Source: Candidatus Woesearchaeota archaeon
GTDB lineage: Archaea; Nanobdellota; Nanobdellia; SCGC-AAA011-G17; JACPIM01
Length of the DNA stretch: 37,821 nt
Direction: 5' to 3'
NCBI GenBank assembly: GCA_016188045.1
Contig: JACPIM010000022.1
Coordinates: 1-37,821, forward strand
Each line of letters begins with the position of its first letter. Within the stretch, counting starts at the first letter, position 1. Below are positions 30,509 to 37,712 of this stretch, piece after piece. The notes under the pieces were generated by a model that saw nothing but the letters and a program-made list of their open reading frames with translations, had not been told where the DNA came from and made no database searches. The position numbers and the translations under genes were made by a program.

Positions 30509-31306
30509 TCATGTTCTTTTTTTAGGCTTTGGTACAAAAGCAGGAGGCACTACCGAGAGACGGGTTATTCTATCTTTTCCTTTATATTTTGAGTAATCTA
30601 CTGCTCTAACTGCCCCCTTCCTTAATTGCAATGATTCCATCCCTATTTTATGTTGTGCTATCCCACCACTTGCAGTTATTCCTATCTTCCCCCCTTCTTC
30701 ATAAGGGTGAGAAATTTCAATTTTCCTAACTTTATCTAAAAAACGATTTGCTACAGTTTCTGCAGTTAATTCATCACAGCCATACAATAAAACTCCAAAT
30801 TCTTCTCCTTGCCCAACTCTTGCTTGTTCTACATATTCAATATTAAGCGATTCTTCTCTCACTAAATGGTCCAAAATAGTTTGGCTTCTTCTATCCGTTC
30901 TATGTCTATTGTTTTCTGGTGTTTCCTCTTGTCTGGATTTTCTAGTTTTTGTTCTAAAACAACCCCTCATCAATTCTGTAAATTTTGCTATGGCCTCGTC
31001 GCCTTTTATTTTTGTATAAGCCTCATTAAAATCATGAAAGCCATCTAAATCCATTAATAAATAAGACAATGGAACACTACTTGCTTCTGCCTTTATCATA
31101 GCTAATGGAAGAATAGTATTCTCAAAATAATCCTTAGCAAGTAATCCCGTCTGTTTATCCAAAACTTGTGGTACATATTGTGAAAAAAGATCTGGATGAA
31201 TATCAAGTACTCTTATTAGGCCATCCCTAAAAACAGGGGGATTTGCCAAAAACATTTCTACAACGGTTTCAGGAGTTACAATATATTGTTGTGCACTATC
31301 TACCAT
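30509..31306 (-). CDS. GGDEF-domain protein (diguanylate cyclase-like)
   Basis: 265 residues. After a 45-residue N-terminal part the GGDEF layout is clear: DKQTGLLAKDYFE, YLLMDLDGFHDFNEAY with metal Asp86 and substrate Asn94, then GQGEEF (165-170) in place of GGDEF, ITASGGIAQHK, and AVRAVDYSKYKGKDRI. Two changes are odd: one extra residue in the signature loop and an insertion of about 42 charged residues (118-160) before it. It has no membrane or sensor domain. GGDEF proteins are rare in archaea. Whether it makes c-di-GMP or only binds nucleotide is open. Confidence 0.82.
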   Translation of the reverse strand: MVDSAQQYIVTPETVVEMFLANPPVFRDGLIRVLDIHPDLFSQYVPQVLDKQTGLLAKDYFENTILPLAMIKAEASSVPLSYLLMDLDGFHDFNEAYTKIKGDEAIAKFTELMRGCFRTKTRKSRQEETPENNRHRTDRRSQTILDHLVREESLNIEYVEQARVGQGEEFGVLLYGCDELTAETVANRFLDKVRKIEISHPYEEGGKIGITASGGIAQHKIGMESLQLRKGAVRAVDYSKYKGKDRITRLSVVPPAFVPKPKKRT

Positions 31307-31368
31307 AAAATAAGAACAGCAAGAAGCATTTATAAACCTTTCTTTTTGTTACTATATTAAAGTAGTAA

Positions 31369-31815
31369 TTATCTAACTATTAAATTTCCTTTCATCTCTT
31401 TATGGCCAGAACCGCAGAAAACATTACAAAAAAAGGTAAATTCACCAGATTTATCAGCTACAAACTCAATATTCTCAGTTTTACCAACATCGACTTTTTG
31501 GCTTATTCCATAATCTGGAATAGCTATGCCATGATTTACATCTGTACTGGTTATTTTAATCTTGACTTTATCTCCTTTATTTACAGTTATAGTAGAAGGG
31601 TTAAATTCGAATTTTTTGGCAGTCATATCTATCTCGACTATATTTGAATTTGCCGCCTGAGAATTTTCATCTACTTTATCATTTCCAGTATCAACTACCT
31701 TAACCTGAGGCAAAGTCGTAGTTGTTGTTTCTTGCATCGCTTGTGGCGTTTTTGATTGACAACCAGCAATAATAATTAAAGCAATTACCAAAAAGATTAA
31801 TGAAATTTTTTTCAT
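31369..31815 (-). CDS. stand-alone CuA cupredoxin lipoprotein
   Basis: 148 residues. Signal peptide and lipobox (IALIIIAGCQ, Cys19), a Thr/Gln-rich linker, then a cupredoxin domain like that of cytochrome oxidase subunit II. The CuA ligands are all present: His95 (VNHGIAIPD) and Cys130, Cys134, His138 and Met141 in FCNVFCGSGHKEM. No oxidase genes are nearby and the N-terminal helices of real subunit II are missing. It probably carries or stores copper or electrons outside the membrane. DoxX lies 40 bases upstream on the same strand. Confidence 0.85.
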   Translation of the reverse strand: MKKISLIFLVIALIIIAGCQSKTPQAMQETTTTTLPQVKVVDTGNDKVDENSQAANSNIVEIDMTAKKFEFNPSTITVNKGDKVKIKITSTDVNHGIAIPDYGISQKVDVGKTENIEFVADKSGEFTFFCNVFCGSGHKEMKGNLIVR

Positions 31816-31855
31816 TATATCAATTTAAGTTTTGTCTCATTTAAAAAACTTTTGT

Positions 31856-32221
31856 TTAATCTCTAAATCTTGAATCCAAACTTAGTTTTTTGCTTCCAGA
31901 TATCGCTAATGACAAAGCAGCCAGAAAAATAGCAAAATCTCTCACTGCAACATCATTATACCCTAAAGAAATTATTATTGGAATTAAACTCAGGGCCATT
32001 AAAAACGCAGCTAATCTTGTAAATGCACCAAGTATGATAAAGACAGCCACAACCATCTGAAAAATTGCCATTGCCATTACAACTATTGTTGGTTGTATTG
32101 GAATAAAGACCGGAACTAAAGAAGACCACACATCTGGTTCTAAAATACTTGTAATCCCAAACCAAAACAAGGTTATTCCTAATCCTACTCTTAAAATTAA
32201 CGAACTATAATCTTTTAGCAT
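31856..32221 (-). CDS. DoxX-family membrane protein
   Basis: 121 residues with four membrane helices: LILRVGLGITLFWFGITSI, then IVVMAMAIFQMVVAVFIILG, FLMALSLIPIIISLGY and FAIFLAALSLAISG. RxxLGxxxxxxG in helix 1 and the overall length fit DoxX/DoxD-type proteins. In some bacteria and archaea these are linked to thiol and quinone redox chemistry. It precedes the CuA lipoprotein and is close to the DipZ/CcdA pair, which suggests one membrane redox group. Confidence 0.78.
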   Translation of the reverse strand: MLKDYSSLILRVGLGITLFWFGITSILEPDVWSSLVPVFIPIQPTIVVMAMAIFQMVVAVFIILGAFTRLAAFLMALSLIPIIISLGYNDVAVRDFAIFLAALSLAISGSKKLSLDSRFRD

Positions 32222-32293
32222 AAAAAAGTAATATTCTTTTAATTTAAAAAACTTTTGAATACATTTAAATAATAAAAAAGATTTATTTTTAAT

Positions 32294-32677
32294 ATGAAAA
32301 AATTTATTTTAATTTTTGTTTTAATAATTTTAGTTGGTTGCAATAAAATTGCAAACGATCCTTTTGGTGAACCATCTAACACTTATCCTCCTAATTGTGG
32401 CCCAGAAAATAGGTATAAGTTTGATGTTGAGATTAATTCAAGAGAAGATTTTGTAAATTTTATCAAAAAAAATCAAATAGATCCCATGGTTAGTTTAGAT
32501 AATTTTAAAGAAAAAGAAGAAGTTAAATGGGGTAATGTTTTAAATGCCGTTAAAATTGAAGATTTAAATTCAAAAAAAGTTTATTCTTTAGATTATAAAC
32601 CATTAGACTGTCAGGGTTATACTTTAAAAATTACTAATGATGGCTATGTTTCTGTCTATGGTTGCTGTGGAAAATAA
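32294..32677 (+). CDS. predicted small lipoprotein
   Basis: 127 residues. A signal peptide with lipobox ILIILVGCNK (Cys16) is followed by a soluble domain with Cys pairs (PPNCGPENR, LDCQGYTL and a final GYVSVYGCCGK). Divergent from doxX and convergent with the DipZ-like gene (stops only one base apart). Cys-rich and located next to thiol-redox genes, so disulfides are likely. Family not recognised. Confidence 0.68.
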   Translation: MKKFILIFVLIILVGCNKIANDPFGEPSNTYPPNCGPENRYKFDVEINSREDFVNFIKKNQIDPMVSLDNFKEKEEVKWGNVLNAVKIEDLNSKKVYSLDYKPLDCQGYTLKITNDGYVSVYGCCGK

Positions 32678-32678
32678 A

Positions 32679-33770
32679 TTAACCAAAAGTGAATGCACTG
32701 AATTTAAATTCTTTTGATGATGTAGTTAGTTTTAAAGTATAAGTTCCATATTTTGAATTAATCACATTATATAATCTAGCTTTGTCTATTGAAATAAATG
32801 ATTTATTATTTTTAAATTTAACATCAAAACCAGCTTGCTCCTTAGTTATTGATTTATCATTAATAAAAACTTCCACCTCTACTGATTTTGCTGTATTATC
32901 CGTAACTATATTTACTGAAGAAGCGGTAAACTTTAATATTATCACTCCTTCTTCATCTTGATTTTGTAAAGTATCAGGATTATTTTTCCATTTTCCTTTT
33001 AGATAAATTCTATCTTGACTTATATCATCAGGCAAGTTATAATTTACTATCTGGTCTGGTTTATATCCTTCTTTATTTCCCAGATTTTGCCCTCTTGGCA
33101 AAGCAAACTGATAGCCAGCATAAGTTTCAGGTGTTATCCTAAATCTTATTTCTTTTTCAGTTTCTTTAGTCAAATCCATATCAGTTACATTTTCACCTAG
33201 TTCTTCTAATAATTCTTGTATTTTCTTTTCTGTTTCTTCATAATTGCCTTCTCCAAAATGAAAATATTTTATATAACCTTCTTTATCTATCAAGTATTTG
33301 GCTGGCCAATACCTGTTTTCATAATTATTCCATGTAGAATAATCATTATCCATCCCAACAGGATATTTTATCTTAAAATCATTTAGCGCCTGCTCAACAT
33401 TTTCTCTTTTCTTTTCAAAATCAAATTCCGGCGTGTGAATTCCTATTATTTGCAATCCTTTTTTAGAATATTTTTCATCCCATTCTTTTAAATAAGGCAA
33501 AGTTCTGATGCAATTTATGCAAGTATAAGTCCAAAAATCAATCAAAACGATTTTCTTTCCTTGAAATTCTTTTACTGTTAAAGGCTTAGAATTTATCCAA
33601 TGTTTTATTCCAATTATCTCGGGTGCTTTCCCTATCTCAGATTTTTCAGGAACATTGACTATCTTGCAACCAATTCCTGGAATGCAAACTCCCCTTTCAA
33701 CCATTATTATCACTCCCATTATTATAATTACAACAAATATTAGTATTGTCCTTCTAGTCCTGGTTTCCAT
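32679..33770 (-). CDS. DipZ-like thioredoxin with C-terminal jelly roll
   Basis: 363 residues. A membrane anchor (about 8-24) is followed by a TlpA/DipZ thioredoxin domain with redox site WTYTCINCIR (Cys84/Cys87) and the DipZ phrases GIHTPEFDFEKKRENV and NRYWPAKYLIDKEGYIKYFHFGEG. The last 150 residues match the jelly-roll domain of DipZ, which begins ITPETYAGYQ and ends FSAFTFG. In mycobacterial DipZ these domains are fused to a CcdA-like membrane part; here that part is the separate gene upstream, overlapping by 17 bases. It acts as an outer-face thiol reductase or oxidase. Confidence 0.9.
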   Translation of the reverse strand: METRTRRTILIFVVIIIMGVIIMVERGVCIPGIGCKIVNVPEKSEIGKAPEIIGIKHWINSKPLTVKEFQGKKIVLIDFWTYTCINCIRTLPYLKEWDEKYSKKGLQIIGIHTPEFDFEKKRENVEQALNDFKIKYPVGMDNDYSTWNNYENRYWPAKYLIDKEGYIKYFHFGEGNYEETEKKIQELLEELGENVTDMDLTKETEKEIRFRITPETYAGYQFALPRGQNLGNKEGYKPDQIVNYNLPDDISQDRIYLKGKWKNNPDTLQNQDEEGVIILKFTASSVNIVTDNTAKSVEVEVFINDKSITKEQAGFDVKFKNNKSFISIDKARLYNVINSKYGTYTLKLTTSSKEFKFSAFTFG

Positions 33771-34497
33771 TTTTTATTGTTATAGATGCTAAATAAAGTA
33801 AAAATGCGGGTATTAACGGCAATACGCAAGGACTTAAAAATGAAATTAATCCAGCTAAAAAAGCAATTCCTAAATTTACAGATGAGCCAAAATCTATGTA
33901 GCTTAAATTAGTTTTTAATAACAATTCTGCTACAAAAGACAAGTTTGCTATTTTAGCTAAATTGCTTGTGAAAACTAATATTCCTAAAATAATTAACATA
34001 ACTCCAAAAAAATAATTTAAATATCTTAAATAAGGAAGTATTTTTTGAATAATTTTATTTGCTTGATTTGTGAATAATCCAACTAATAAAAAAGGAATTC
34101 CCAGTCCAATTGAATAGGAAAACAAAAGAAAAAAAGCCATTGTTGGTTGTGTTATAGCCAAAGTTAAAATTGCACCTAAAACAGCACCTATACAAGGAGT
34201 CCATCCGACAGCAAAAGCAGAGCCAAATAAAAATGATGCTATGTATGAAGATTTAAACTTTCTTTTTACTTGAAATTTATGCTCTTTTTCTAAAAAAGAG
34301 ATTTTTAATAAGTTTAGTAAATAAAGTCCAAAAAGCATTATGATAATTCCACCAATTCTCCCTAACCATCTTAAAACTAGAAAAGATGAGTTTGATAAAA
34401 TCGTTTGTAATAAAATTCCAACGAACGAGAAAACCACACTAAAGCCTAAAACAAAAAACAAGCTATTGATAAAAATATAATATTGATTCCTTGCCAT
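33754..34497 (-). CDS. circularly permuted CcdA/DsbD membrane domain
   Basis: 247 residues, six membrane helices. Canonical CcdA begins with a helix carrying SPCVLPLIP and has GWTPC in helix 4. Here GWTPCIGAVLGAIL (Cys102) is in the middle and FLAGLISFLSPCVLPLIPAF (Cys224) is in the last helix; the protein begins with the usual second helix (FINSLFFVLGFSVVFSFVG). An in-frame TAA directly precedes the ATG, so nothing is missing upstream. Residues 178-208 link the old end to the moved helix. With an outside linker and cytoplasmic ends, all helices keep their normal direction. It passes electrons across the membrane to the DipZ-like protein. Confidence 0.9.
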   Translation of the reverse strand: MARNQYYIFINSLFFVLGFSVVFSFVGILLQTILSNSSFLVLRWLGRIGGIIIMLFGLYLLNLLKISFLEKEHKFQVKRKFKSSYIASFLFGSAFAVGWTPCIGAVLGAILTLAITQPTMAFFLLFSYSIGLGIPFLLVGLFTNQANKIIQKILPYLRYLNYFFGVMLIILGILVFTSNLAKIANLSFVAELLLKTNLSYIDFGSSVNLGIAFLAGLISFLSPCVLPLIPAFLLYLASITIKNGNQD

Positions 34498-34640
34498 TTA
34501 CTAATATTTAAAAATAAACCCAATTTATACTATCTGTTAATCTATTAAAATAAAACTTTAAAAAATAAAGAAAGATAATCTAAGTATTATGGCTTTTCAG
34601 GAGTTTTTTCAATAAGCGCAATACTTTGAACATAATATCT

Positions 34641-34681
34641 AAAGTAAGACTTGCACGAATAGTCCATGAAAAGTAAGACTT
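34641..34681. repeat. 12-bp direct repeat in intergenic DNA
   Basis: AAAGTAAGACTT occurs at 34641-34652 and again at 34670-34681, 29 bases apart. The region 34498-34711 between CcdA and the next gene otherwise shows only a 26-codon open frame on the minus strand, which I do not call. Two copies are too few for a CRISPR array. It may be a remnant of a mobile element or a tandem binding site. Confidence 0.4.
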
Positions 34682-34711
34682 CTCAGCTAGACTGAATACT
34701 TTTCTGGTAGA

Positions 34712-35122
34712 TTAAACAAAAAATCTCTGGTCACAAAACTCTTTCTTTTCTTCTGAAGCAAAATATCTTTGAGGATTTTCTCTTAAGTCTTCAATTATTC
34801 TTTTTGCTTGTTCTGGTGTGGCTCTGAATGGTGCTACAATTCCACCAACAAACAGAGAATATTCCACTCCGAAGTCCCTTAGCAACATTTTTACAAGTTC
34901 TCCTGGACCTTGCTCTGTTCTAAGAGGAAATATCACTGCTTCACTTCCAGCTTTAAAGAACTCTTCATAAATCCATTCTGAGAGAGTATTTAACTTAGAA
35001 TAAACATGAACTGGATGGTAAACTAATCCATTTTTATCCTTCTTTCTTACCTTCTTTGTAGGATTTATCAATCCAATATGTAAGACTTTTGCTTTATAAT
35101 CCGGTGTTAAGTCAATTGCCAT
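34712..35122 (-). CDS. hypothetical protein, 136 aa
   Basis: Soluble alpha/beta-looking protein of 136 residues. Family not recognised. Features: AKVLHIGLINPTKKVRKKDKNG at the start, SEAVIFPLRTEQGPGELVKMLL, FVGGIVAPFRATPEQAKRII and a C-terminal Arg/Glu helix. Its composition is less Lys/Asn-rich than that of the neighbours. It is transcribed away from the CARF regulator, with about 148 bases between the two starts. Confidence 0.68.
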   Translation of the reverse strand: MAIDLTPDYKAKVLHIGLINPTKKVRKKDKNGLVYHPVHVYSKLNTLSEWIYEEFFKAGSEAVIFPLRTEQGPGELVKMLLRDFGVEYSLFVGGIVAPFRATPEQAKRIIEDLRENPQRYFASEEKKEFCDQRFFV

Positions 35123-35190
35123 AAAGAAATATAATAATAAATTGATTTATAAAACTTTCTATTTGTTACCACTTCATAGATTTAACAAAA

Positions 35191-35233
35191 AAACTTATTA
35201 AAAACAAGTTTAATACTTAAAGGAAAAAGTATT
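35191..35233. promoter_or_regulatory. tandem ACTT-N8/9-AAGT dyads before CARF regulator
   Basis: Two adjacent inverted repeats: AAACTT (35191-35196) with AAGTTT (35206-35211), and AATACTT (35212-35218) with AAGTATT (35227-35233). Both contain ACTT and AAGT separated by 8-9 bases. The second overlaps the TATA-like AGTATTTAAA of the gene at 35271. Two like-spaced dyads at the promoter of a regulator suggest autoregulation. Confidence 0.5.
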
Positions 35234-35270
35234 TAAAAACCAAAATTTAAAAATTAAAAGGTAATTTAAA

Positions 35271-35912
35271 ATGAAACATGTCATAATTGCTCCACTTGGA
35301 CCTTATATGGATGATTTATTTGTTGGTATTAGAGAATTCCCTACTGAAAGAATTATTTTAGTTAGTTCTAAAGAAAAAATGAAAGAAGCAGAAGCAACCA
35401 AGAAAAAATTAGAGCAATTTAGGATTCCTTGTACTATCAAAGAGATCAGAAGCGATACTCACATCTGGGAAGCAACTTTTGAAGCAATAGCCCAGATTAA
35501 ATCTGCTGAAAAAGATAAAGAACTTTTAATAAATGTAAGTACTGGTGATAGGGAAACAAGATGCGCTGCTACCTCTGCAGCTTTTGTTAATGGAATAAAG
35601 GCTTTTGGTGTTGAAGGCAATGATGCGATGTTATTGCCAGTATTAAAATTTTCATATTACAAAATGTTGACTGATAAAAAATTAGAAATTTTAAAAGTCT
35701 TAGCTAGCAACCCTAAATGTTGTTCTTCTTTAGACGAATTAAGCAAGAAAACAAATATGAGCCTGCCTTTAATAAGCTATCACATCAATGGAACTTTGAA
35801 AAGTGAAGGATTAAAAGAATTAGGATTGATAGAAACTGTTGAGAAAAAAGGCAGGATGGAAATAAATTTGAGCATGATGGGTAGATTATTAGTTAAGGGA
35901 TATATAAGATAA
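35271..35912 (+). CDS. CARF-HTH transcription regulator (Csa3/DUF6293-like)
   Basis: 213 residues. The N-terminal half is a CARF-like Rossmann domain: HVIIAPLGPYMDDLFVGI, then ERIILVSSKEKMKEAE and the ligand loop LINVSTGDRETR. The C-terminal half (about 137-213) is a winged helix: KLEILKVLA, LDELSKKTNMSLPLISYHINGTL, then the wing. Csa3 proteins of this build sense cyclic oligoadenylates and control CRISPR loci; related archaeal proteins regulate other genes. No CRISPR array or cas gene is in the window. Start ATG 35271 follows GGTAAT and a TATA-like box at about 35229-35237. Confidence 0.85.
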   Translation: MKHVIIAPLGPYMDDLFVGIREFPTERIILVSSKEKMKEAEATKKKLEQFRIPCTIKEIRSDTHIWEATFEAIAQIKSAEKDKELLINVSTGDRETRCAATSAAFVNGIKAFGVEGNDAMLLPVLKFSYYKMLTDKKLEILKVLASNPKCCSSLDELSKKTNMSLPLISYHINGTLKSEGLKELGLIETVEKKGRMEINLSMMGRLLVKGYIR

Positions 35913-35958
35913 TTTTTTAATAAAGCTTAAATACCTATTCTTTTAAGGTTTTTTTGAA

Positions 35959-37035
35959 ATGTTTTATAAATATTTAATCAGGCCGATATTATTTAAAATT
36001 GATGCTGAAAAAGTGCATGATTTTGCAATTAAGATAGGAGAAACCTATAGTAACAGTAAGATCATTAAACTCTTTTTAAGGAAGATTTATTATTATGAGA
36101 ATAAAAAATTAGAACAAGAAGTTCTAGGTATTAAGTTCAATAATCCCCTGGGTTTGGCTGCCGGATTTGATAAGAACTGCAAATTAAGTAAAATATTTCC
36201 TGAAATAGGTTTTGGTTTTATGGAACTTGGTTCTATTACAGCAAAATATTGTGGGGGAAATAAAAAACCAAGGATATGGAGATTGCCAAAAGACAAAGCA
36301 ATTATGGTGCATTATGGACTAGCTAGTGATGGTGCTGATAAGATATATGGAAGATTAAAAGATTTGAAGTTTAAAATTCCTTTAATAATCAGTGTAGCTA
36401 AAACCAACGACATCAATATTAAGGGCGACGATTCTGTTAATGATTATTATTATAGTTTTAAAAAATTTGAAAACATAGCTGATTTTATTACCTTAAACAT
36501 AAGCTGCCCCAATACAGGAGATGGAAGAAGTTTTCAAGATCCAACTTTATTGGAAAAATTATTAAAAAAGATTGGAAAAACTAATAAGAAGATATTTTTA
36601 AAAATATCTCCAGATATAACAGAGAAAAATATTGATGAGATTCTTCTTGTCATCAAAAAGTATAATATTAAGGGGTTTATAATTGGCAATTTGCTTAAAA
36701 AAAGAGAAAACTTGAAAAGTACTGAAGAGGATTTAAAAGGTATGTCTGGTTCTGTTAGCGGACCTGTTGCTGGTAAGCGATCTTTAGAATTAATAAAATA
36801 TGTTTACAAAAAAACAAAAGGAAAATATTTAATTATAGGATGTGGTGGTATATTCACTGCAAAAGATGCCTATGAAAGAATAAAAGCAGGGGCTTCTTTA
36901 ATACAAATAGTTACATCAATGATTTATGAAGGTCCTTCGGTGATTAAGAAAATAAACAAAGGATTAGTTAAATTATTGGCTAGAGACAAATACGATAATA
37001 TAAAAGAGGCAATTGGCGCAGATAACATAATATGA
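35959..37035 (+). CDS. pyrD: dihydroorotate dehydrogenase-like, class 2 architecture
   Basis: 358 residues with an N-terminal helical extension and FMN barrel of class 2 (quinone-type) enzymes: NPLGLAAGFDKNC, FMELGSITAK, DFITLNISCPNT, GMSGSVSGP and IIGCGGIFTAKDAYERI. Oddities: Cys183 replaces the class 2 catalytic Ser in NISSPNT, as in class 1 enzymes; the usual INRMGFNN segment reads MVHYGLASDG; and ATNTT reads IGNLL. These alter residues that normally hold orotate. The fold is clear, the reaction less so. It would act in pyrimidine synthesis at the membrane. The next gene starts in an ATGA overlap. Confidence 0.85.
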   Translation: MFYKYLIRPILFKIDAEKVHDFAIKIGETYSNSKIIKLFLRKIYYYENKKLEQEVLGIKFNNPLGLAAGFDKNCKLSKIFPEIGFGFMELGSITAKYCGGNKKPRIWRLPKDKAIMVHYGLASDGADKIYGRLKDLKFKIPLIISVAKTNDINIKGDDSVNDYYYSFKKFENIADFITLNISCPNTGDGRSFQDPTLLEKLLKKIGKTNKKIFLKISPDITEKNIDEILLVIKKYNIKGFIIGNLLKKRENLKSTEEDLKGMSGSVSGPVAGKRSLELIKYVYKKTKGKYLIIGCGGIFTAKDAYERIKAGASLIQIVTSMIYEGPSVIKKINKGLVKLLARDKYDNIKEAIGADNII

Positions 37036-37368
37036 AAAATAAAAAAAACAAATCCTTGTTTTTGGAACAATTCGGAGATACCCCCCCCAACTTAGAGTAA
37101 TAGATTTTTTAATAGAATTCCACTTTTTTGACTATCTATAACCGAGATAGCAAGGGAAAGTAATGTAAGTTATAATTCTATTAAAGTTTTTTTTCCTAAT
37201 TTTATTAAAACCGGAATTGTGTGCAAAACAAGAAGAATAGGGAAGTCTGATTACTTTAAGCTTAATCTAAATAATCCTTTTGTCAAGAATTTGATTAGGC
37301 TTGATTGGAGCTTAACTAAAAGAAACATAATACCAGAAATTAAAGAAGAAATTTATGCCAGTAGATAG
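37032..37368 (+). pseudogene. winged-helix regulator with two frameshifts
   Basis: Read in three successive frames, this gives a 112-residue winged-helix protein common in archaea: SLFLEQFGDTP, QLRVIDFLIEFHFFDY, SITEIARESNVSYNSIKVFF, TGIVCKTRRIGKSDYFKLNL and NPFVKNLIRLDWSL. The first break is at a run of eight C (37081-37088), which needs one more base. The second is at TATCTATAACC (about 37133-37143), also short by one base. The ATG overlaps the pyrD stop. Two separate breaks favour a decaying gene, although the C run could also be a slippage or sequencing error. Confidence 0.8.
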
Positions 37369-37387
37369 GAAAGTAAAATAAAATTAA

Positions 37388-37406
37388 AGGAAAATATCCT
37401 TTTCCT
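37388..37406 (+). terminator. possible hairpin terminator
   Basis: AGGAAAA (37388-37394) and TTTTCCT (37400-37406) form a 7-base stem with a 5-base loop, followed by the T-rich ATTAAATTTTTATATTT. It lies 20 bases after the broken regulator gene and could end the pyrD transcript. Archaeal termination rests mainly on T runs, so the hairpin may be incidental. Confidence 0.4.
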
Positions 37407-37500
37407 ATTAAATTTTTATATTTCAGTTCACTAGTTTTTAAAATAATTTTTAGAAATCTAATCTTTAAGTTGTAATTTAACAGAAATAACAAGAAAATAA

Positions 37501-37562
37501 GATGCTCCTAACTAAAACCTTTCTATAACCTGTAATAGAAAGAACTGTTATGTTGGAGGATC
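37501..37562. ncRNA. nested inverted repeat, possible structured RNA
   Basis: An inner perfect hairpin, CTTTCTAT (37519-37526) with ATAGAAAG (37535-37542), sits inside an outer pairing of GATGCTCCTAAC (37501-37512) with GTTGGAGGATC (37552-37562), which has one mismatch and one bulge. Another perfect 7-base pair follows, GATTATT (37608-37614) with AATAATC (37624-37630). The region 37369-37712 has no gene. It might encode a small RNA or be part of a mobile-element end. No known RNA family was recognised. Confidence 0.35.
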
Positions 37563-37689
37563 TTCATAAACTACTTTGTAAAGCACTACAGCAAAGAGTT
37601 TAGCTGTGATTATTGGTTTATCTAATAATCTTCCATATAAACTTAAAGAAACACAAATATTAACTAAAATCCAAAGATTGTGTGAACTA

Positions 37690-37709
37690 CTCAGGGCTAA
37701 AGCCCTGAG
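37690..37709 (-). repeat. IS200/IS605-like terminal hairpin
   Basis: CTCAGGGCT (37690-37698) pairs with AGCCCTGAG (37701-37709) around a 2-base loop. It starts 4 bases after the stop of the truncated minus-strand gene at the window edge, matching the arrangement at 76-125. Compact GC-rich hairpins just outside the transposase gene are the recognition ends of IS200/IS605 elements. Confidence 0.5.
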
Positions 37710-37712
37710 CGT

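Noticed and set aside
34641-34681. CRISPR-like direct repeats near a CARF regulator
   Set aside because: Only two 12-base copies with a single spacer; no further units and no cas genes.
34563-34711. 26-codon minus-strand ORF in the CcdA upstream spacer
   Set aside because: No promoter, no ribosome site, overlaps the direct repeats; a chance frame is more likely.
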